Of a DNA stretch of 64,000 nucleotides, positions 28,264 to 36,876 are shown piece after piece. The stretch's first letter is position 1, and the number at the start of each line of letters is the position of its first letter. The stretch comes from Alcanivorax sp. GTDB taxonomy: Bacteria; Pseudomonadota; Gammaproteobacteria; Pseudomonadales; Alcanivoracaceae. Position numbers and translations under genes: made by a program. Below the pieces are notes generated by a model. It saw only the letters and a list, made by a program, of their open reading frames with translations. It ran no database searches and had not been told where the DNA came from. The stretch is from positions 1-64,000 of the forward strand of contig NZ_NVWY01000005.1 in the NCBI RefSeq assembly GCF_002733835.1, read 5' to 3'.

Positions 28264-28456
28264 AGCAGCGACGAGCTGCGAGAAAGCATAAAGTCGACTT
28301 TAGAAAGCACAGTGAGTACAGGAACTTTTCCCCCTCCCACTATCTTTTTTTCGTAGCTCGTAGCTCGTAGCTCGTAGCTCGTAGCTCGTAGCTCGTAGCT
28401 CGTAGCTCGTAGCTCGTAGCTCGTAGCTCGTAGCTCGTAGCTTGTAGCTTGTAGCT
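28264..28456. repeat. Heptad element, TAGCTCG type, between convergent tamB and thioesterase
   Basis: Right arm 28352-28456 is 13 perfect tandem copies of CGTAGCT followed by two copies of TGTAGCT. The left arm (28264-28285) is short and degenerate: on its own strand it reads AGCGACG AGCTGCG AGAAAGC, which is in phase with the complement of the right arm. The array ends on the first base of the thioesterase stop codon. A pure 7-bp tandem array this long is a likely length-variable locus. Confidence 0.8.
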
Positions 28457-28869
28457 CAACGCGGCAGCGCGTACGTCCCGGTCACATGGGCCACCATTTC
28501 ATCGCTCCCTTCACTGAACAGCTGTACCTCCAGCACCGCAGCACGACGGCCCAGCCGCAGAATCACCACCTCGGCGATCAGGTCCGCCGGCGCCGGGCGT
28601 GACAGGAAATTAATATTCAGATTCTGTGTCACCGCCATTTCCACCCGGCCCAGCTCTCCCAGAATCGCCGCGTACATGGCCGCATCCGCCAACCCCATCA
28701 TGGTCGGCCCGGAGATACTGCCACCGGGGCGCAAGGTCGACGGCCGGAACGGCGAACGCACCCGCGCCCGCCGCGCCCCCACTTCCTCAATCCGCAGCCC
28801 TTCTTCAGAGGCCGCTGGCAGGCCCTGGTAAATCACATCCTGCACCTGCTGCGCATTCAGCATATCCAT
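28456..28869 (-). CDS. PaaI-family hot-dog thioesterase
   Basis: 137 aa. Hot-dog fold with the PaaI pattern LRPGGSISGPTMMGLADAAMYAAIL (residues about 46-70) and NLNINFLSRPAPADLIAEVVIL. Hydrolyses aryl- or acyl-CoA thioesters; substrate unknown. The stop codon TGA overlaps the last bases of the TAGCTCG array, so array changes could alter the C-terminus. Confidence 0.85.
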   Translation of the reverse strand: MDMLNAQQVQDVIYQGLPAASEEGLRIEEVGARRARVRSPFRPSTLRPGGSISGPTMMGLADAAMYAAILGELGRVEMAVTQNLNINFLSRPAPADLIAEVVILRLGRRAAVLEVQLFSEGSDEMVAHVTGTYALPR

Positions 28870-29011
28870 CTCTCAATCAATACGGTAAAACCTCAAGCAT
28901 ACGAGAGCGCACCGCATAAACACAGTGCCGGAAACGCCGGATGACTGGTTAGCAATGCCCTTTGCCCATAGAATGGAGGGCTATCGAATTAACTGGCCGA
29001 AGACACCCTTT

Positions 29012-30730
29012 ATGCGCACCTCCCAATACTTGCTTGCTACCGTGAAAGAAACCCCGGCGGACGCCGTTGTGACCAGCCACCAGCTGATGCTGCGTGCCGG
29101 CATGGTGCGCAAACTGGCTTCCGGCCTTTATACCTGGTTGCCATCCGGGTTGCGGGTGCTGCGCAAGGTAGAACAGGTTATCCGTGAGGAAATGGACCGG
29201 GCCGGGGCGCAGGAAGTGCTGATGCCGGTGGTGCAACCCATGGAACTGTGGGAAGAATCCGGCCGGGCGCCGGCCTATGGCCCGGAGCTGCTGCGCATTA
29301 CCGACCGCCACAACAATCCCTTCTGCCTGGGCCCGACCCATGAAGAAGTGATCACCGACATGGTGCGCAACGAGCTGCACAGCTACAAACAGTTGCCGGC
29401 CAACTTCTACCAGATTCAGACCAAGTTCCGTGACGAAATTCGCCCACGTTTCGGCATCATGCGCTCGCGGGAATTCATCATGAAGGATGCCTATTCCTTC
29501 CATGCCAACATGGATTCCCTGGCAGAGACCTACCAGGTGATGCATCGGGCTTACTGCGCCATCTTTGATCGGCTGGGCCTGGATTATCGCCCGGTGGAAG
29601 CCGATACCGGCGCCATCGGCGGCGCCGCCAGCCACGAATTCCATGTACTGGCCGAATCCGGCGAGGACGACATCGCTTTCTCCGATGGCTCCGACTACGC
29701 CGCCAATGTGGAACTGGCGGAGGCGCTGGCCCCTGCCATCGAGCGCCCGGCGCCCGGCGCCGCCATGGAAACGGTGGATACCCCCAATGCCAGAACCATT
29801 GAGGAACTGGTGGCACAGCTCGAACTGCCCATCGAGAAGACCATCAAGACACTGGTCGTGAAAGGGGCCGAAGAAGGCCAACTGGTAGCCCTGCTGGTAC
29901 GCGGCGACCACGAGCTGAACGACATCAAGGCCGAAAAACTGGAGGCCGTGGCCGCGCCACTGGAGTTCGCCAGCGAAGACGCCATTCGCAACGCCGTGGG
30001 CGCAGGCCCCGGCTCACTGGGCCCGGTGGGCCTGTCGATGACGATCATCGCTGACCGTAGCGTAGCTGTGATGAGCGACTTCGGTGCCGGCGCCAATGAA
30101 GATGGCAAACACCACTTCAACATCAACTGGGAACGGGACGTGGCCCTGCCGCAAATCGCCGACCTGCGTAATGTGGTAGATGGCGATCCCAGCCCCGATG
30201 GCACCGGCACCCTGAGCATCAAACGCGGCATCGAGGTGGGGCATATCTTTCAGCTCGGCACCAAGTACTCAGAAGCACTCGGCGCCACCGTGCTGGACGA
30301 AAATGGCAAATCCGTGGTGATGCCCATGGGCTGCTACGGCATCGGCGTAACCCGCGTGGTCGCCGCCGCCATTGAACAGAACAACGACGACCGGGGCATC
30401 ATCTGGCCACAAGCCATTGCCCCGTTCCAGGTGGCCCTGATTCCGGTGAACATCAAGAAGAGTCCCCGGGAGCGTGAGCTGGCAGAAACGCTCTACGCCG
30501 AGCTCACCGCTGCCGGTATTGAGGTAATCTTCGATGACCGCGAGAAAGAACGCCTGGGCGTCAAACTGGCTGACAGCGAACTGCTCGGCATCCCCCATCG
30601 CATCGTCATCGCCGAGCGTGGCATGGACAACGGCGTGCTGGAATACAAAGGGCGTAAGGATGCGGACAAGACCGAGGTGCCGGTGGATGAGGTGGTGGCG
30701 TTCATCAAGGGAAAGTTGGGGACGAATTAA
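29012..30730 (+). CDS. proS: Prolyl-tRNA synthetase
   Basis: 572 aa from [18 protein letters not shown], the normal bacterial start; an in-frame start 87 bases upstream would add a non-homologous tail. Class II motifs: [44 protein letters not shown], and [12 protein letters not shown]. The editing (INS) domain spans about residues 225-400. Ends in AAT TAA, the TAA being part of a 31-bp inverted-repeat arm. Confidence 0.97.
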   Translation: MRTSQYLLATVKETPADAVVTSHQLMLRAGMVRKLASGLYTWLPSGLRVLRKVEQVIREEMDRAGAQEVLMPVVQPMELWEESGRAPAYGPELLRITDRHNNPFCLGPTHEEVITDMVRNELHSYKQLPANFYQIQTKFRDEIRPRFGIMRSREFIMKDAYSFHANMDSLAETYQVMHRAYCAIFDRLGLDYRPVEADTGAIGGAASHEFHVLAESGEDDIAFSDGSDYAANVELAEALAPAIERPAPGAAMETVDTPNARTIEELVAQLELPIEKTIKTLVVKGAEEGQLVALLVRGDHELNDIKAEKLEAVAAPLEFASEDAIRNAVGAGPGSLGPVGLSMTIIADRSVAVMSDFGAGANEDGKHHFNINWERDVALPQIADLRNVVDGDPSPDGTGTLSIKRGIEVGHIFQLGTKYSEALGATVLDENGKSVVMPMGCYGIGVTRVVAAAIEQNNDDRGIIWPQAIAPFQVALIPVNIKKSPRERELAETLYAELTAAGIEVIFDDREKERLGVKLADSELLGIPHRIVIAERGMDNGVLEYKGRKDADKTEVPVDEVVAFIKGKLGTN

Positions 30731-30886
30731 TAGTTAATAATGAATAATTAATAACTGGCGCGAGCCAGTTATTAGCAGTTTAAAACGCAAGAGGCCGCGC
30801 CCAAACTTTGGGCGCGGCCTCTTTGCTTCCAGACCTGAAAAACCGTGTCTGCGACGTTATTAATTATTCATTATTAACTATTAATT
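30725..30886. repeat. Heptad element, TTAATAR type, copy 1 (proS / DUF4062)
   Basis: Arms 30725-30755 and 30856-30886 are a perfect 31-bp inverted repeat built of 7-mers (TTAATAG, TTAATAA, TGAATAA, TTAATAA). The left arm contains the proS stop codon and the right arm overlaps the DUF4062 stop codon. Inside are a small hairpin TAACTGGC-gcga-GCCAGTTA (30752-30771) and a strong terminator stem. A closely related copy lies at 32930-33090. Confidence 0.85.
30789..30823. terminator. Bidirectional terminator inside heptad element copy 1
   Basis: Near-perfect palindrome: AAGAGGCCGCGCCC pairs with GGGCGCGGCCTCTT around a short loop. It sits midway between convergent proS and the DUF4062 gene and probably serves both. 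Confidence 0.75.
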
Positions 30887-31922
30887 AAATTTTCACCGTG
30901 CGCTTGACCGCCATCACCTGACTCATAGTGTTGTCCCCATGGGCAGTCAGTTGCCAGAGCGGCAGGCCACGGCTGTCTTTTTCTGCCGACCGATTGATCA
31001 ATCCCAGCGCCCGCAGATGGATTTTCACCTGATTAAAGGCATGGGCTGCCAGCACCACATTGCGCACGGCATGGGCTCGAGGGAAATCGTTCTGCACATC
31101 CACCAGAGCCTTACGGCCGATAAAGTCTTCCAGCGCCTTCTGCAGCACGGGTTCCGACGCCGGATTCAACATCAACGGCGCCACACAGGAAAAAGCCTGG
31201 TCCCAGCTAATCCTGGTGGTCACCATGGCCAACTTGCAGTCACCGCCTTCATACACATTACAGGAATAATCCAGCGCCACCTGGTCACCGGCACGGGCCA
31301 GGGTCTTCAAGGGAGGGCGAGCCTGACTGAGCGCTTCTTCACGCTCTTTTTCCAGCAATTCAATGCGCGCCTTGAGCCCCTCCGCCTGGGCACCACCGCC
31401 CTCGCCCGCCTGATCGGCACGCACCCAACCCACGGCATGGTGCTCACGCATCAGGTGGGGAATGACCTTGGCAGCCAGCTCATTCAGGCCCGCTTCAGTG
31501 CTCCAGCGGTAGCAGGTCACCTTCTCTTCCAACAGGCGCACAAAATCGTCACGGCGCACCTGACCGTCACGGGTCGGCTCGCGCTGTGCTTCCGGCAACG
31601 CGGAGGGGTTTTCGTGGATAAAGGCAACAATCGGTTTGCGCTTGGTGGCGGCGAAAATGTACTCGCGATGGATCTCGCTAAGCCCCATCGGCGACAGGGT
31701 GCCGTAACGGCCGCCCACAATCAGGATGAAATAGTCACTGGTTTCGATCAGTTTCTGGATCACCGGCAACAGAGTATTGCCGTCCGCCGCCGCACTATCC
31801 AGGCCGGTAGGAATCAGCCCGTGCTCCAGCATCGGCAGCATCAGTGCCTGGCGCGCTCCCTGCATATCGGGAAACGTGGCGCTGATAAAGACTTGATAGC
31901 GTTTGTTGGCTGTCGCGCTCAC
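30885..31922 (-). CDS. DUF4062 domain protein
   Basis: 345 aa. Residues about 8-105 match DUF4062 (YQVFISATFPDMQGARQALM, YFILIVGGRYGTLSPMGLSEIHREY, KPIVAFIHENP), a TIR/SLOG-like nucleotide-binding fold often found at the N-terminus of STAND ATPases and defence-associated proteins. A short coiled coil (ARIELLEKEREEALSQ) follows, then a C-terminal region ending in a winged-helix-like segment (FNQVKIHLRALGLINRS, GLPLWQLTAHG). Function not established. Divergent from ParA; its stop lies in a heptad arm. Confidence 0.8.
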   Translation of the reverse strand: MSATANKRYQVFISATFPDMQGARQALMLPMLEHGLIPTGLDSAAADGNTLLPVIQKLIETSDYFILIVGGRYGTLSPMGLSEIHREYIFAATKRKPIVAFIHENPSALPEAQREPTRDGQVRRDDFVRLLEEKVTCYRWSTEAGLNELAAKVIPHLMREHHAVGWVRADQAGEGGGAQAEGLKARIELLEKEREEALSQARPPLKTLARAGDQVALDYSCNVYEGGDCKLAMVTTRISWDQAFSCVAPLMLNPASEPVLQKALEDFIGRKALVDVQNDFPRAHAVRNVVLAAHAFNQVKIHLRALGLINRSAEKDSRGLPLWQLTAHGDNTMSQVMAVKRTVKI

Positions 31923-32108
31923 CCTGATCGAGACCTCTTTCTTTGTAATTCCGGCCCGCCGGGCCGTGCCTGTGGAGGGCTATTAAAGCGCCTGACTGCC
32001 CTGATCACAAGCCAGCCCAGTGGCCCGGGAGCCCAGCGCAGGCGAGACATGGGACATTTAACCGGTTCGTGCTAGCCTGAGCCCAGCCTATAACGCGGCC
32101 GGGGCCGC

Positions 32109-32114
32109 TATAAT
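32109..32114 (+). promoter_or_regulatory. Possible -10 element upstream of parA
   Basis: A perfect TATAAT followed by GGCGGG lies about 70 bp before the parA start, in the 263-bp divergent region. No convincing -35 is visible at 17 bp. Confidence 0.3.
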
Positions 32115-32185
32115 GGCGGGTCGCACGGGCAGGCAGACGGGAGCCCCGGGCACTCCACTCTCAAAGCTTACAGGAAAGGGACGCC

Positions 32186-32932
32186 ATGCAAACCATTGCC
32201 TTTTACAACCTGAAAGGGGGCGTAGGTAAAACCACCACCGCAGTCAACGTGGCCTGGCATGCTGCCCGCTGGAAACATCGCACCCTGCTCTGGGACCTGG
32301 ACCCGCAAGGGGCCGCCAGCTTTTACCTGGGTGTGGACGATGGCGATGGCTACAAGGCCGCCAACCTGATCAAGGGCAAGCAGCCCATTGGCCGCCTGAA
32401 GCGGGAAACCCGCTGGGCAAACCTGGATGCGATCCCCGCCGACCTGTCCATGCGCAATGCGGACATCAAGTTGATCGAGAATGGCGGTGCCAAGAACCGC
32501 CTGAAACAGCTCATTGCCCCGCTGGGGGAAAGCTACGAACTGGTGATTCTGGACTGCCCGCCCACCCTGAGCCCGGTGGCGGAAAGTATCTTCGCCGCCG
32601 TGGATTACCTGTTTGTCCCGGTGATTCCCACCCACCTGTCAGTGCGCGCCTTCCAGCAGGTGCTCGACTGGATCGACAGCAAGAACTACAAGAATCTGAC
32701 GGTGGTGCCGTTCTTCAACATGGTCGATCGCCACCGCGACTTGCATGTGGAAATGCTGGTGAAACGGCCCAAGGCCATGAAGGGCGGATTGAAAGGCTGG
32801 ATCCCGTATTCCACCCACGTGGAGCAGATGGGAGACCACCGCGCGCCGGTCGGCGAATTCGCCCCCTACACGCCAAGCGCCCAAGCGTTCCGCGCCATGT
32901 GGTTCGAGATTGCAGGAAAGCTGAAGCTTTAA
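32186..32932 (+). CDS. Orphan ParA-family ATPase
   Basis: 248 aa. Deviant Walker A KGGVGKTTT at residues 10-18, Asp switch WDLDPQGAASFYLG near 39, Walker B VILDCPPTLSP near 118. A strong AGGAAAGGGA ribosome-binding site precedes the ATG. No parB or parS-like neighbour, so chromosome partitioning in the classic sense is unlikely; orphan ParAs often position cargo. Divergent from the DUF4062 gene. The stop TAA marks the start of a heptad arm. Confidence 0.88.
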   Translation: MQTIAFYNLKGGVGKTTTAVNVAWHAARWKHRTLLWDLDPQGAASFYLGVDDGDGYKAANLIKGKQPIGRLKRETRWANLDAIPADLSMRNADIKLIENGGAKNRLKQLIAPLGESYELVILDCPPTLSPVAESIFAAVDYLFVPVIPTHLSVRAFQQVLDWIDSKNYKNLTVVPFFNMVDRHRDLHVEMLVKRPKAMKGGLKGWIPYSTHVEQMGDHRAPVGEFAPYTPSAQAFRAMWFEIAGKLKL

Positions 32933-33090
32933 TTAATAATGAATAGTTAATAATTAATAACGTCGCGAGACGGGTTTTCGTGTTTTGAAACGCATGAGGC
33001 CGCGCCCAATGTTTGGGCGCGGCCTCATTGCTTGGCATTAAGACAGTCGCTGCTCGCGCAGCTATTAATTATTCATTATTAACTATTAAT
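32930..33090. repeat. Heptad element, TTAATAR type, copy 2 (parA / AidB-like)
   Basis: Left arm from 32930: TAATTAA TAATGAA TAGTTAA TAATTAA. The right arm, on the other strand, has the same 7-mers in swapped order (TAGTTAA before TAATGAA), so pairing is imperfect but in phase. The right arm shares about 29 identical bases with that of copy 1, and the central terminator is nearly the same (GGCCGCGCCC / GGGCGCGGCC). Stops of parA (32930-32932) and of the AidB-like gene (33086-33088) lie in the arms. Confidence 0.85.
32994..33028. terminator. Bidirectional terminator inside heptad element copy 2
   Basis: Perfect 16-bp stem, ATGAGGCCGCGCCCAA with its complement, around a TGT loop. Located between convergent parA and the AidB-like gene. 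Confidence 0.75.
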
Positions 33091-34780
33091 TGCCCTCCCA
33101 CGGGTTCGCCCGCTTCAACACCTCATCCAGGTCCAGCCCCCTCGGCAAGGTCCCATAATTACGGTCGCCGTGCTGACCGAGACGAGAAGCGATAAACGCC
33201 TCCGCCACGGACTGATTCCCCGCCGCCACCAGCTGGCTGGCCTGCATGGTCAGTGATACCCGATCCACGATATCCCGGGCCCGGTATTCCGCCTCATCCA
33301 TATCGCTGAATTCGCGCTTGAGCGCGTCCACGGCCTTGTCCAGACGGGCATCACTCCCCTGGGTCTTCGCCAGTTCCGCAAACCAGGTATCCAGCACTGC
33401 CGGCGTTTTACCAAGGGCGCGCAGCATATCCAGCGCCTGCACATTACCGGAGCCTTCCCAGATCGCATTGATTGGCGCTTCGCGATACAGGCGCGCCATG
33501 ATGAAGTCCTCCGTCACACCGTTGCCACCCAGGCACTCCATAGCCTCGTAGGCATGGAACGGGGTGCGTTTGCAGATCCAGTATTTGCCGGCGGGCAAGC
33601 CCAGACGCAGCAGCAGGCTTTCATGGCTGTTGGACGGGTCCAGCGTGGACTGATCCAGCGCTTCGCCCATGCGCATGGCGATGGCCAGGGAACCTTCCAC
33701 TTCCAGCTGCAGATCCGCCAGCACATTACGCATCAAGGGCTGGTCCAGAAGCGTTTTGCCGAAAGCCGCACGCCCGGCGGCATGGTTCACGGCCTGGGCC
33801 ACCGCCTGACGTTGCCCGGATGCCGACCCGATCATGCAATCGAAACGGGTCATCGCCACCATTTCGATAATCGCCGGCACCCCGCGGCCTTCTTCGCCGA
33901 CTAACCAACCCAATGCACCACGCAACTCGATTTCCGAGGAGGCGTTGGACACGTTGCCCATCTTGTTTTTCAGGCGCTGTACCTGGATCGGGTTCTTGCT
34001 GCCATCCGGGCGCCAGCGCGGCACCAGAAAACAGCTCAACCCGCTTTGCGTCTGCGCCAGCACCAGAAAGGCATCGCACATGGGAGCGGAGGTAAACCAC
34101 TTGTGCCCCACCAGCTCATAGGCTTCACCCGGCCCTTCATTGCCAATGGCAGTAGCAACGGTGGTGTTGGCACGCACATCGGAACCGCCCTGCTTTTCGG
34201 TCATGCCCATGCCAATGGTCAGCGCCTGCTTCTCGGTATGGGGCACATTGCGCGGGTCATAGGCGTTATTGAGAATCTTGGGCAACCACGCCTTCGCCAA
34301 TGACGGCGTCAGGCTAATGGAGGGCACCGAGGCAAACGTCATGGTCAGCGGGCAACCGTGGCCGGCGTCGACCTGCGCCTGTAAATAGCTCTGCGCTGCC
34401 CGGGCCACATGAGCCCCGGGCTTGGGGTCCGCCCAGGGAGAGGAGTGCATGCCAGACTCCAGCCCCAGGGCCATCAACCGGTGGTAAGACTCGTGGTATT
34501 TCACCAGGTCCACCCGGTACCCCTGGCGATCGTGGGAAAAAAACTGTGGCTTGTGTTCGTTGGCCAGAAAGCCCCACTCGATCACTTCGGCACTGCCAGT
34601 GCGAGCACCGTGAGCAGACAGGGCACCCTCCGCCCAGCCCGCGCCATGGCGGGCCACCGCCTCGCGCAGGGCCGTATCGTTGTCGTAAGCGTTGTAATCT
34701 TCCAGCGCCCGGGCCTGGTTGAAGACCTCATGGGTCTGGGCCAGCGGGTCCGCTTTCAGGGTGTCGTGCTTGGCATTCAT
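33086..34780 (-). CDS. AidB-like acyl-CoA dehydrogenase
   Basis: 564 aa. Closely follows the AidB layout: HEVFNQARALEDYNAYDND start, GMGMTEKQGGSDVRANTT (FAD/substrate loop), LVGHKWFTSAPMCDAFLVLAQT, FLVPRWRPDG, MTRFDCMIGSASGQR and LYREAPINAIWEGSGNVQALDMLR. E. coli AidB is an alkylation-responsive flavoprotein that binds DNA; many relatives are plain acyl-CoA dehydrogenases, so the role here is open. A TetR gene lies upstream on the same strand. Confidence 0.9.
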   Translation of the reverse strand: MNAKHDTLKADPLAQTHEVFNQARALEDYNAYDNDTALREAVARHGAGWAEGALSAHGARTGSAEVIEWGFLANEHKPQFFSHDRQGYRVDLVKYHESYHRLMALGLESGMHSSPWADPKPGAHVARAAQSYLQAQVDAGHGCPLTMTFASVPSISLTPSLAKAWLPKILNNAYDPRNVPHTEKQALTIGMGMTEKQGGSDVRANTTVATAIGNEGPGEAYELVGHKWFTSAPMCDAFLVLAQTQSGLSCFLVPRWRPDGSKNPIQVQRLKNKMGNVSNASSEIELRGALGWLVGEEGRGVPAIIEMVAMTRFDCMIGSASGQRQAVAQAVNHAAGRAAFGKTLLDQPLMRNVLADLQLEVEGSLAIAMRMGEALDQSTLDPSNSHESLLLRLGLPAGKYWICKRTPFHAYEAMECLGGNGVTEDFIMARLYREAPINAIWEGSGNVQALDMLRALGKTPAVLDTWFAELAKTQGSDARLDKAVDALKREFSDMDEAEYRARDIVDRVSLTMQASQLVAAGNQSVAEAFIASRLGQHGDRNYGTLPRGLDLDEVLKRANPWEGN

Positions 34781-34801
34781 GTGAGCTCTCCCGTTTTATT
34801 A

Positions 34802-34832
34802 ACGCAGCGTGTTTCACGCTTCATGCAACAAG
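34802..34832. repeat. Short heptad-periodic repeat, ACGCTTC type
   Basis: Units ACGCAGC, GTGTTTC, ACGCTTC, ATGCAAC follow in register between the tetR stop and the AidB-like start. Similar to the CAGCACG element at 15816. No clear second arm. Confidence 0.4.
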
Positions 34833-34881
34833 CTCCACGGCCACTCCCCACGCAGGGAAAGCGCGCTGCCGTTGCTGCTTT

Positions 34882-35517
34882 TTACGCAGTCTGTTGCTGC
34901 TGAATAGCTTGCGCCTGCGCCGGTGGAGCACCCACCGCGCGCAAACAAAATTGGGTCAGGGATTCCGCCAGGCTGGCCTTGGGTAACGGTTCGGACAACG
35001 GACCCACCAGCGCCTCAGCAATGGCGCCCACCAGTGCTGCCGCACTCACAGCCGTGTCCTGCATGGGCAATGCTCCCTGGCTGACGCCATCGCTCAACAA
35101 CTGCTGGTACAGCTCGGCATAACGCTGGCGGTAGATCAGACGCTCCGCGTCCACCGCCGGGTCCACCGGCTCGGCGATCAGGGACCAGGCCAGCGTAGAC
35201 GCGGCTTGCGCCCGGCGTACAAACACCTGCAGCACGTATTCCAGCCGCTGGGCAAAATCGCCGCCTTGCTCCATGGCCCGGGCCACCGCCGCCACTTCCC
35301 GCTCGGTGGCCAGGCGAAACACCTCCGCCGCCAGCACCGCCTTGTTGTCGAAATAGCGATACAAGGTGCCCACACCAACCCCGGCCTGGCGGGCCAGCGT
35401 CTGCATGGTCAACCCGGCAAAACCGCCGTCGCGCACCAACTGCTCCGCATTACGAAGCAAGTGGGCGCGCTGGGCCGCCTTGCGGGCTTTCACATTGTCG
35501 GTTTCCCGGTACGCCAT
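34882..35517 (-). CDS. TetR-family transcriptional regulator
   Basis: 211 aa. N-terminal HTH: RKAAQRAHLLRNAEQLVRDGGFAGLTMQTLARQAGVGVGTLYRYFDNKAVL (residues about 12-62). The ligand domain is helical and variable, with a Gln-rich C-terminus (QAQAIQQQQTA). A 22-bp near-palindrome ends 15 bp upstream of its start codon, suggesting autoregulation. It may also control the downstream AidB-like gene or the upstream chrA. Confidence 0.9.
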   Translation of the reverse strand: MAYRETDNVKARKAAQRAHLLRNAEQLVRDGGFAGLTMQTLARQAGVGVGTLYRYFDNKAVLAAEVFRLATEREVAAVARAMEQGGDFAQRLEYVLQVFVRRAQAASTLAWSLIAEPVDPAVDAERLIYRQRYAELYQQLLSDGVSQGALPMQDTAVSAAALVGAIAEALVGPLSEPLPKASLAESLTQFCLRAVGAPPAQAQAIQQQQTA

Positions 35518-35531
35518 AAACGGAATCCATA

Positions 35532-35553
35532 TTCATTTCTTAAAAGAAGTGAA
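35532..35553. promoter_or_regulatory. Candidate TetR operator
   Basis: TTCATTTCTT-AA-AAGAAGTGAA, two 10-bp half sites with a single mismatch, located 15-36 bp upstream of the tetR start codon. Size and position fit a TetR-dimer operator. Confidence 0.5.
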
Positions 35554-35584
35554 CCATGGTTCCGACTTTCGATCAAGCACCACC

Positions 35585-35627
35585 TGTCGCGCAGCTCGCT
35601 GCGGCAGGAGCATCGCTGGCGGCGCGC
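35585..35627. repeat. REP-like palindromic sequence, copy 1
   Basis: A CCTG..GCAGC-tc-GCTGC..CAGG hairpin followed by AGGAGCATCGCTGGCGGCGC, directly after the chrA stop. The second part resembles, on the opposite strand, the sequence at 52513-52549. Confidence 0.45.
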
Positions 35628-36764
35628 CTACAACAAACCTGTTAACACCCCCAGCGCCGCCATGCCCAGCACCATCCCCCACAAGGACACCGTCTTGCTG
35701 CGCAACACCACGAAACCAGCCACCACGATCAATAAATCCCACCCATCATGCACCGCAGAGACGAACACCGGCTGGTACAGCACTGCCAACAGCAACCCCA
35801 CCACTGCTGCATTAATGCCCGCCACCGCACCGGCCAGCGCCGGGCGGGAGGACAACCATTGCCACCCTTCCATCATTCCCAGTACCAGCAAAAAACCGGG
35901 CAGGAAAATCGCCAATGTGGCCAGCAAGGCGCCCCACCAGGGGCTGGCTGGCAGCAAAACGGCCCCCAGATAGGCGGCCAGCGAGAACATGGGCCCAGGC
36001 ACCGCCTGTGCCGCCGCATAACCGGTAAGGAACGAATCCGGGCTCATCTGTGGCCCTACCAGCTCCTGCAATAACGGCAGCACCACATGGCCGCCGCCGA
36101 ACACCAACGCACCGGCAGTGAAAAAATCATTCCAGAGACCCAGCAACCGCCCGGCGGGTAGCACCGTCAACAGCGCCAGCAGTCCCAACAGCCCCAACGG
36201 CAACCAACGCCAGACCGGCTTGCCCTGCAACGGCGCCACGTTTGCGGGGCGCAACCAGTACCAGCCCACCGCTGCCGCCAGTAGCAGGGCCGCCACTTGG
36301 CCCCAGAGCGCAGGCCATAGCACCAGCAACAGAGCCACGCCCAGTGCCAGCCCCCGCGTCAGCGGGGCCGTACAAAAGCGCGTCCCCATATTCCACACGG
36401 CATCGGCCACCACCACCACCGCCAGCCACTTCAGGCCTGTGACCACACCACCCTGCAGCCATTCCGGCAGTGCTGCCGCATAGATAGCCAGCAGTGCCAT
36501 CAACAAAAAGGACGGCAAGGTAAAACCAATAAAGGCCACAAACGCCCCCGCCACCCCGCCGCGCACCCGGCCTATGGCGAAGCCCAACTGGCTGGACGCC
36601 GGCCCCGGCAGAAACTGGGTGAGTGCCAGCAAGCGGGCAAAGTCCGCCTCGCTCAACCATTGCAGTTGCACCACAAATCGCTGGTGAAAATACCCCACAT
36701 GGGCCGCCGGCCCGCCAAAGCTGATCAGTCCCAGCAGCAAAAACTGACGAAATATTTCTGTCAT
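35628..36764 (-). CDS. chrA: Chromate transporter ChrA
   Basis: 378 aa, long-chain CHR family with two homologous halves. The N-terminal half begins [20 protein letters not shown] and contains [19 protein letters not shown]. The C-terminal half has [18 protein letters not shown] and [21 protein letters not shown]. About ten hydrophobic segments. Exports chromate by proton antiport in known members. Separated by 110 bp from the tetR start. Confidence 0.92.
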   Translation of the reverse strand: MTEIFRQFLLLGLISFGGPAAHVGYFHQRFVVQLQWLSEADFARLLALTQFLPGPASSQLGFAIGRVRGGVAGAFVAFIGFTLPSFLLMALLAIYAAALPEWLQGGVVTGLKWLAVVVVADAVWNMGTRFCTAPLTRGLALGVALLLVLWPALWGQVAALLLAAAVGWYWLRPANVAPLQGKPVWRWLPLGLLGLLALLTVLPAGRLLGLWNDFFTAGALVFGGGHVVLPLLQELVGPQMSPDSFLTGYAAAQAVPGPMFSLAAYLGAVLLPASPWWGALLATLAIFLPGFLLVLGMMEGWQWLSSRPALAGAVAGINAAVVGLLLAVLYQPVFVSAVHDGWDLLIVVAGFVVLRSKTVSLWGMVLGMAALGVLTGLL

Positions 36765-36876
36765 TACCTACACACTTACCCGTCCACAGTGCCCAAAACG
36801 CTACCACACCGTCATGACATTCGAATGCATGTCGTCCGGATGTCATCGCTCCGGCCCCACGGGTATACTCCCGGCC

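Noticed and set aside
28352-28456. The TAGCTCG array as a CRISPR or as a coding repeat
   Set aside because: Units are 7 bp with no spacers and no cas genes; the frame containing them has no start and is interrupted in each phase.
28949-29911. A 320-codon frame antisense to proS
   Set aside because: Shadow of the proS coding frame; no support on its own strand.
32186-32932. The ParA gene as part of a plasmid or chromosome ParABS partition system
   Set aside because: No parB and no parS-like inverted repeats nearby; the neighbours are chromosomal genes.
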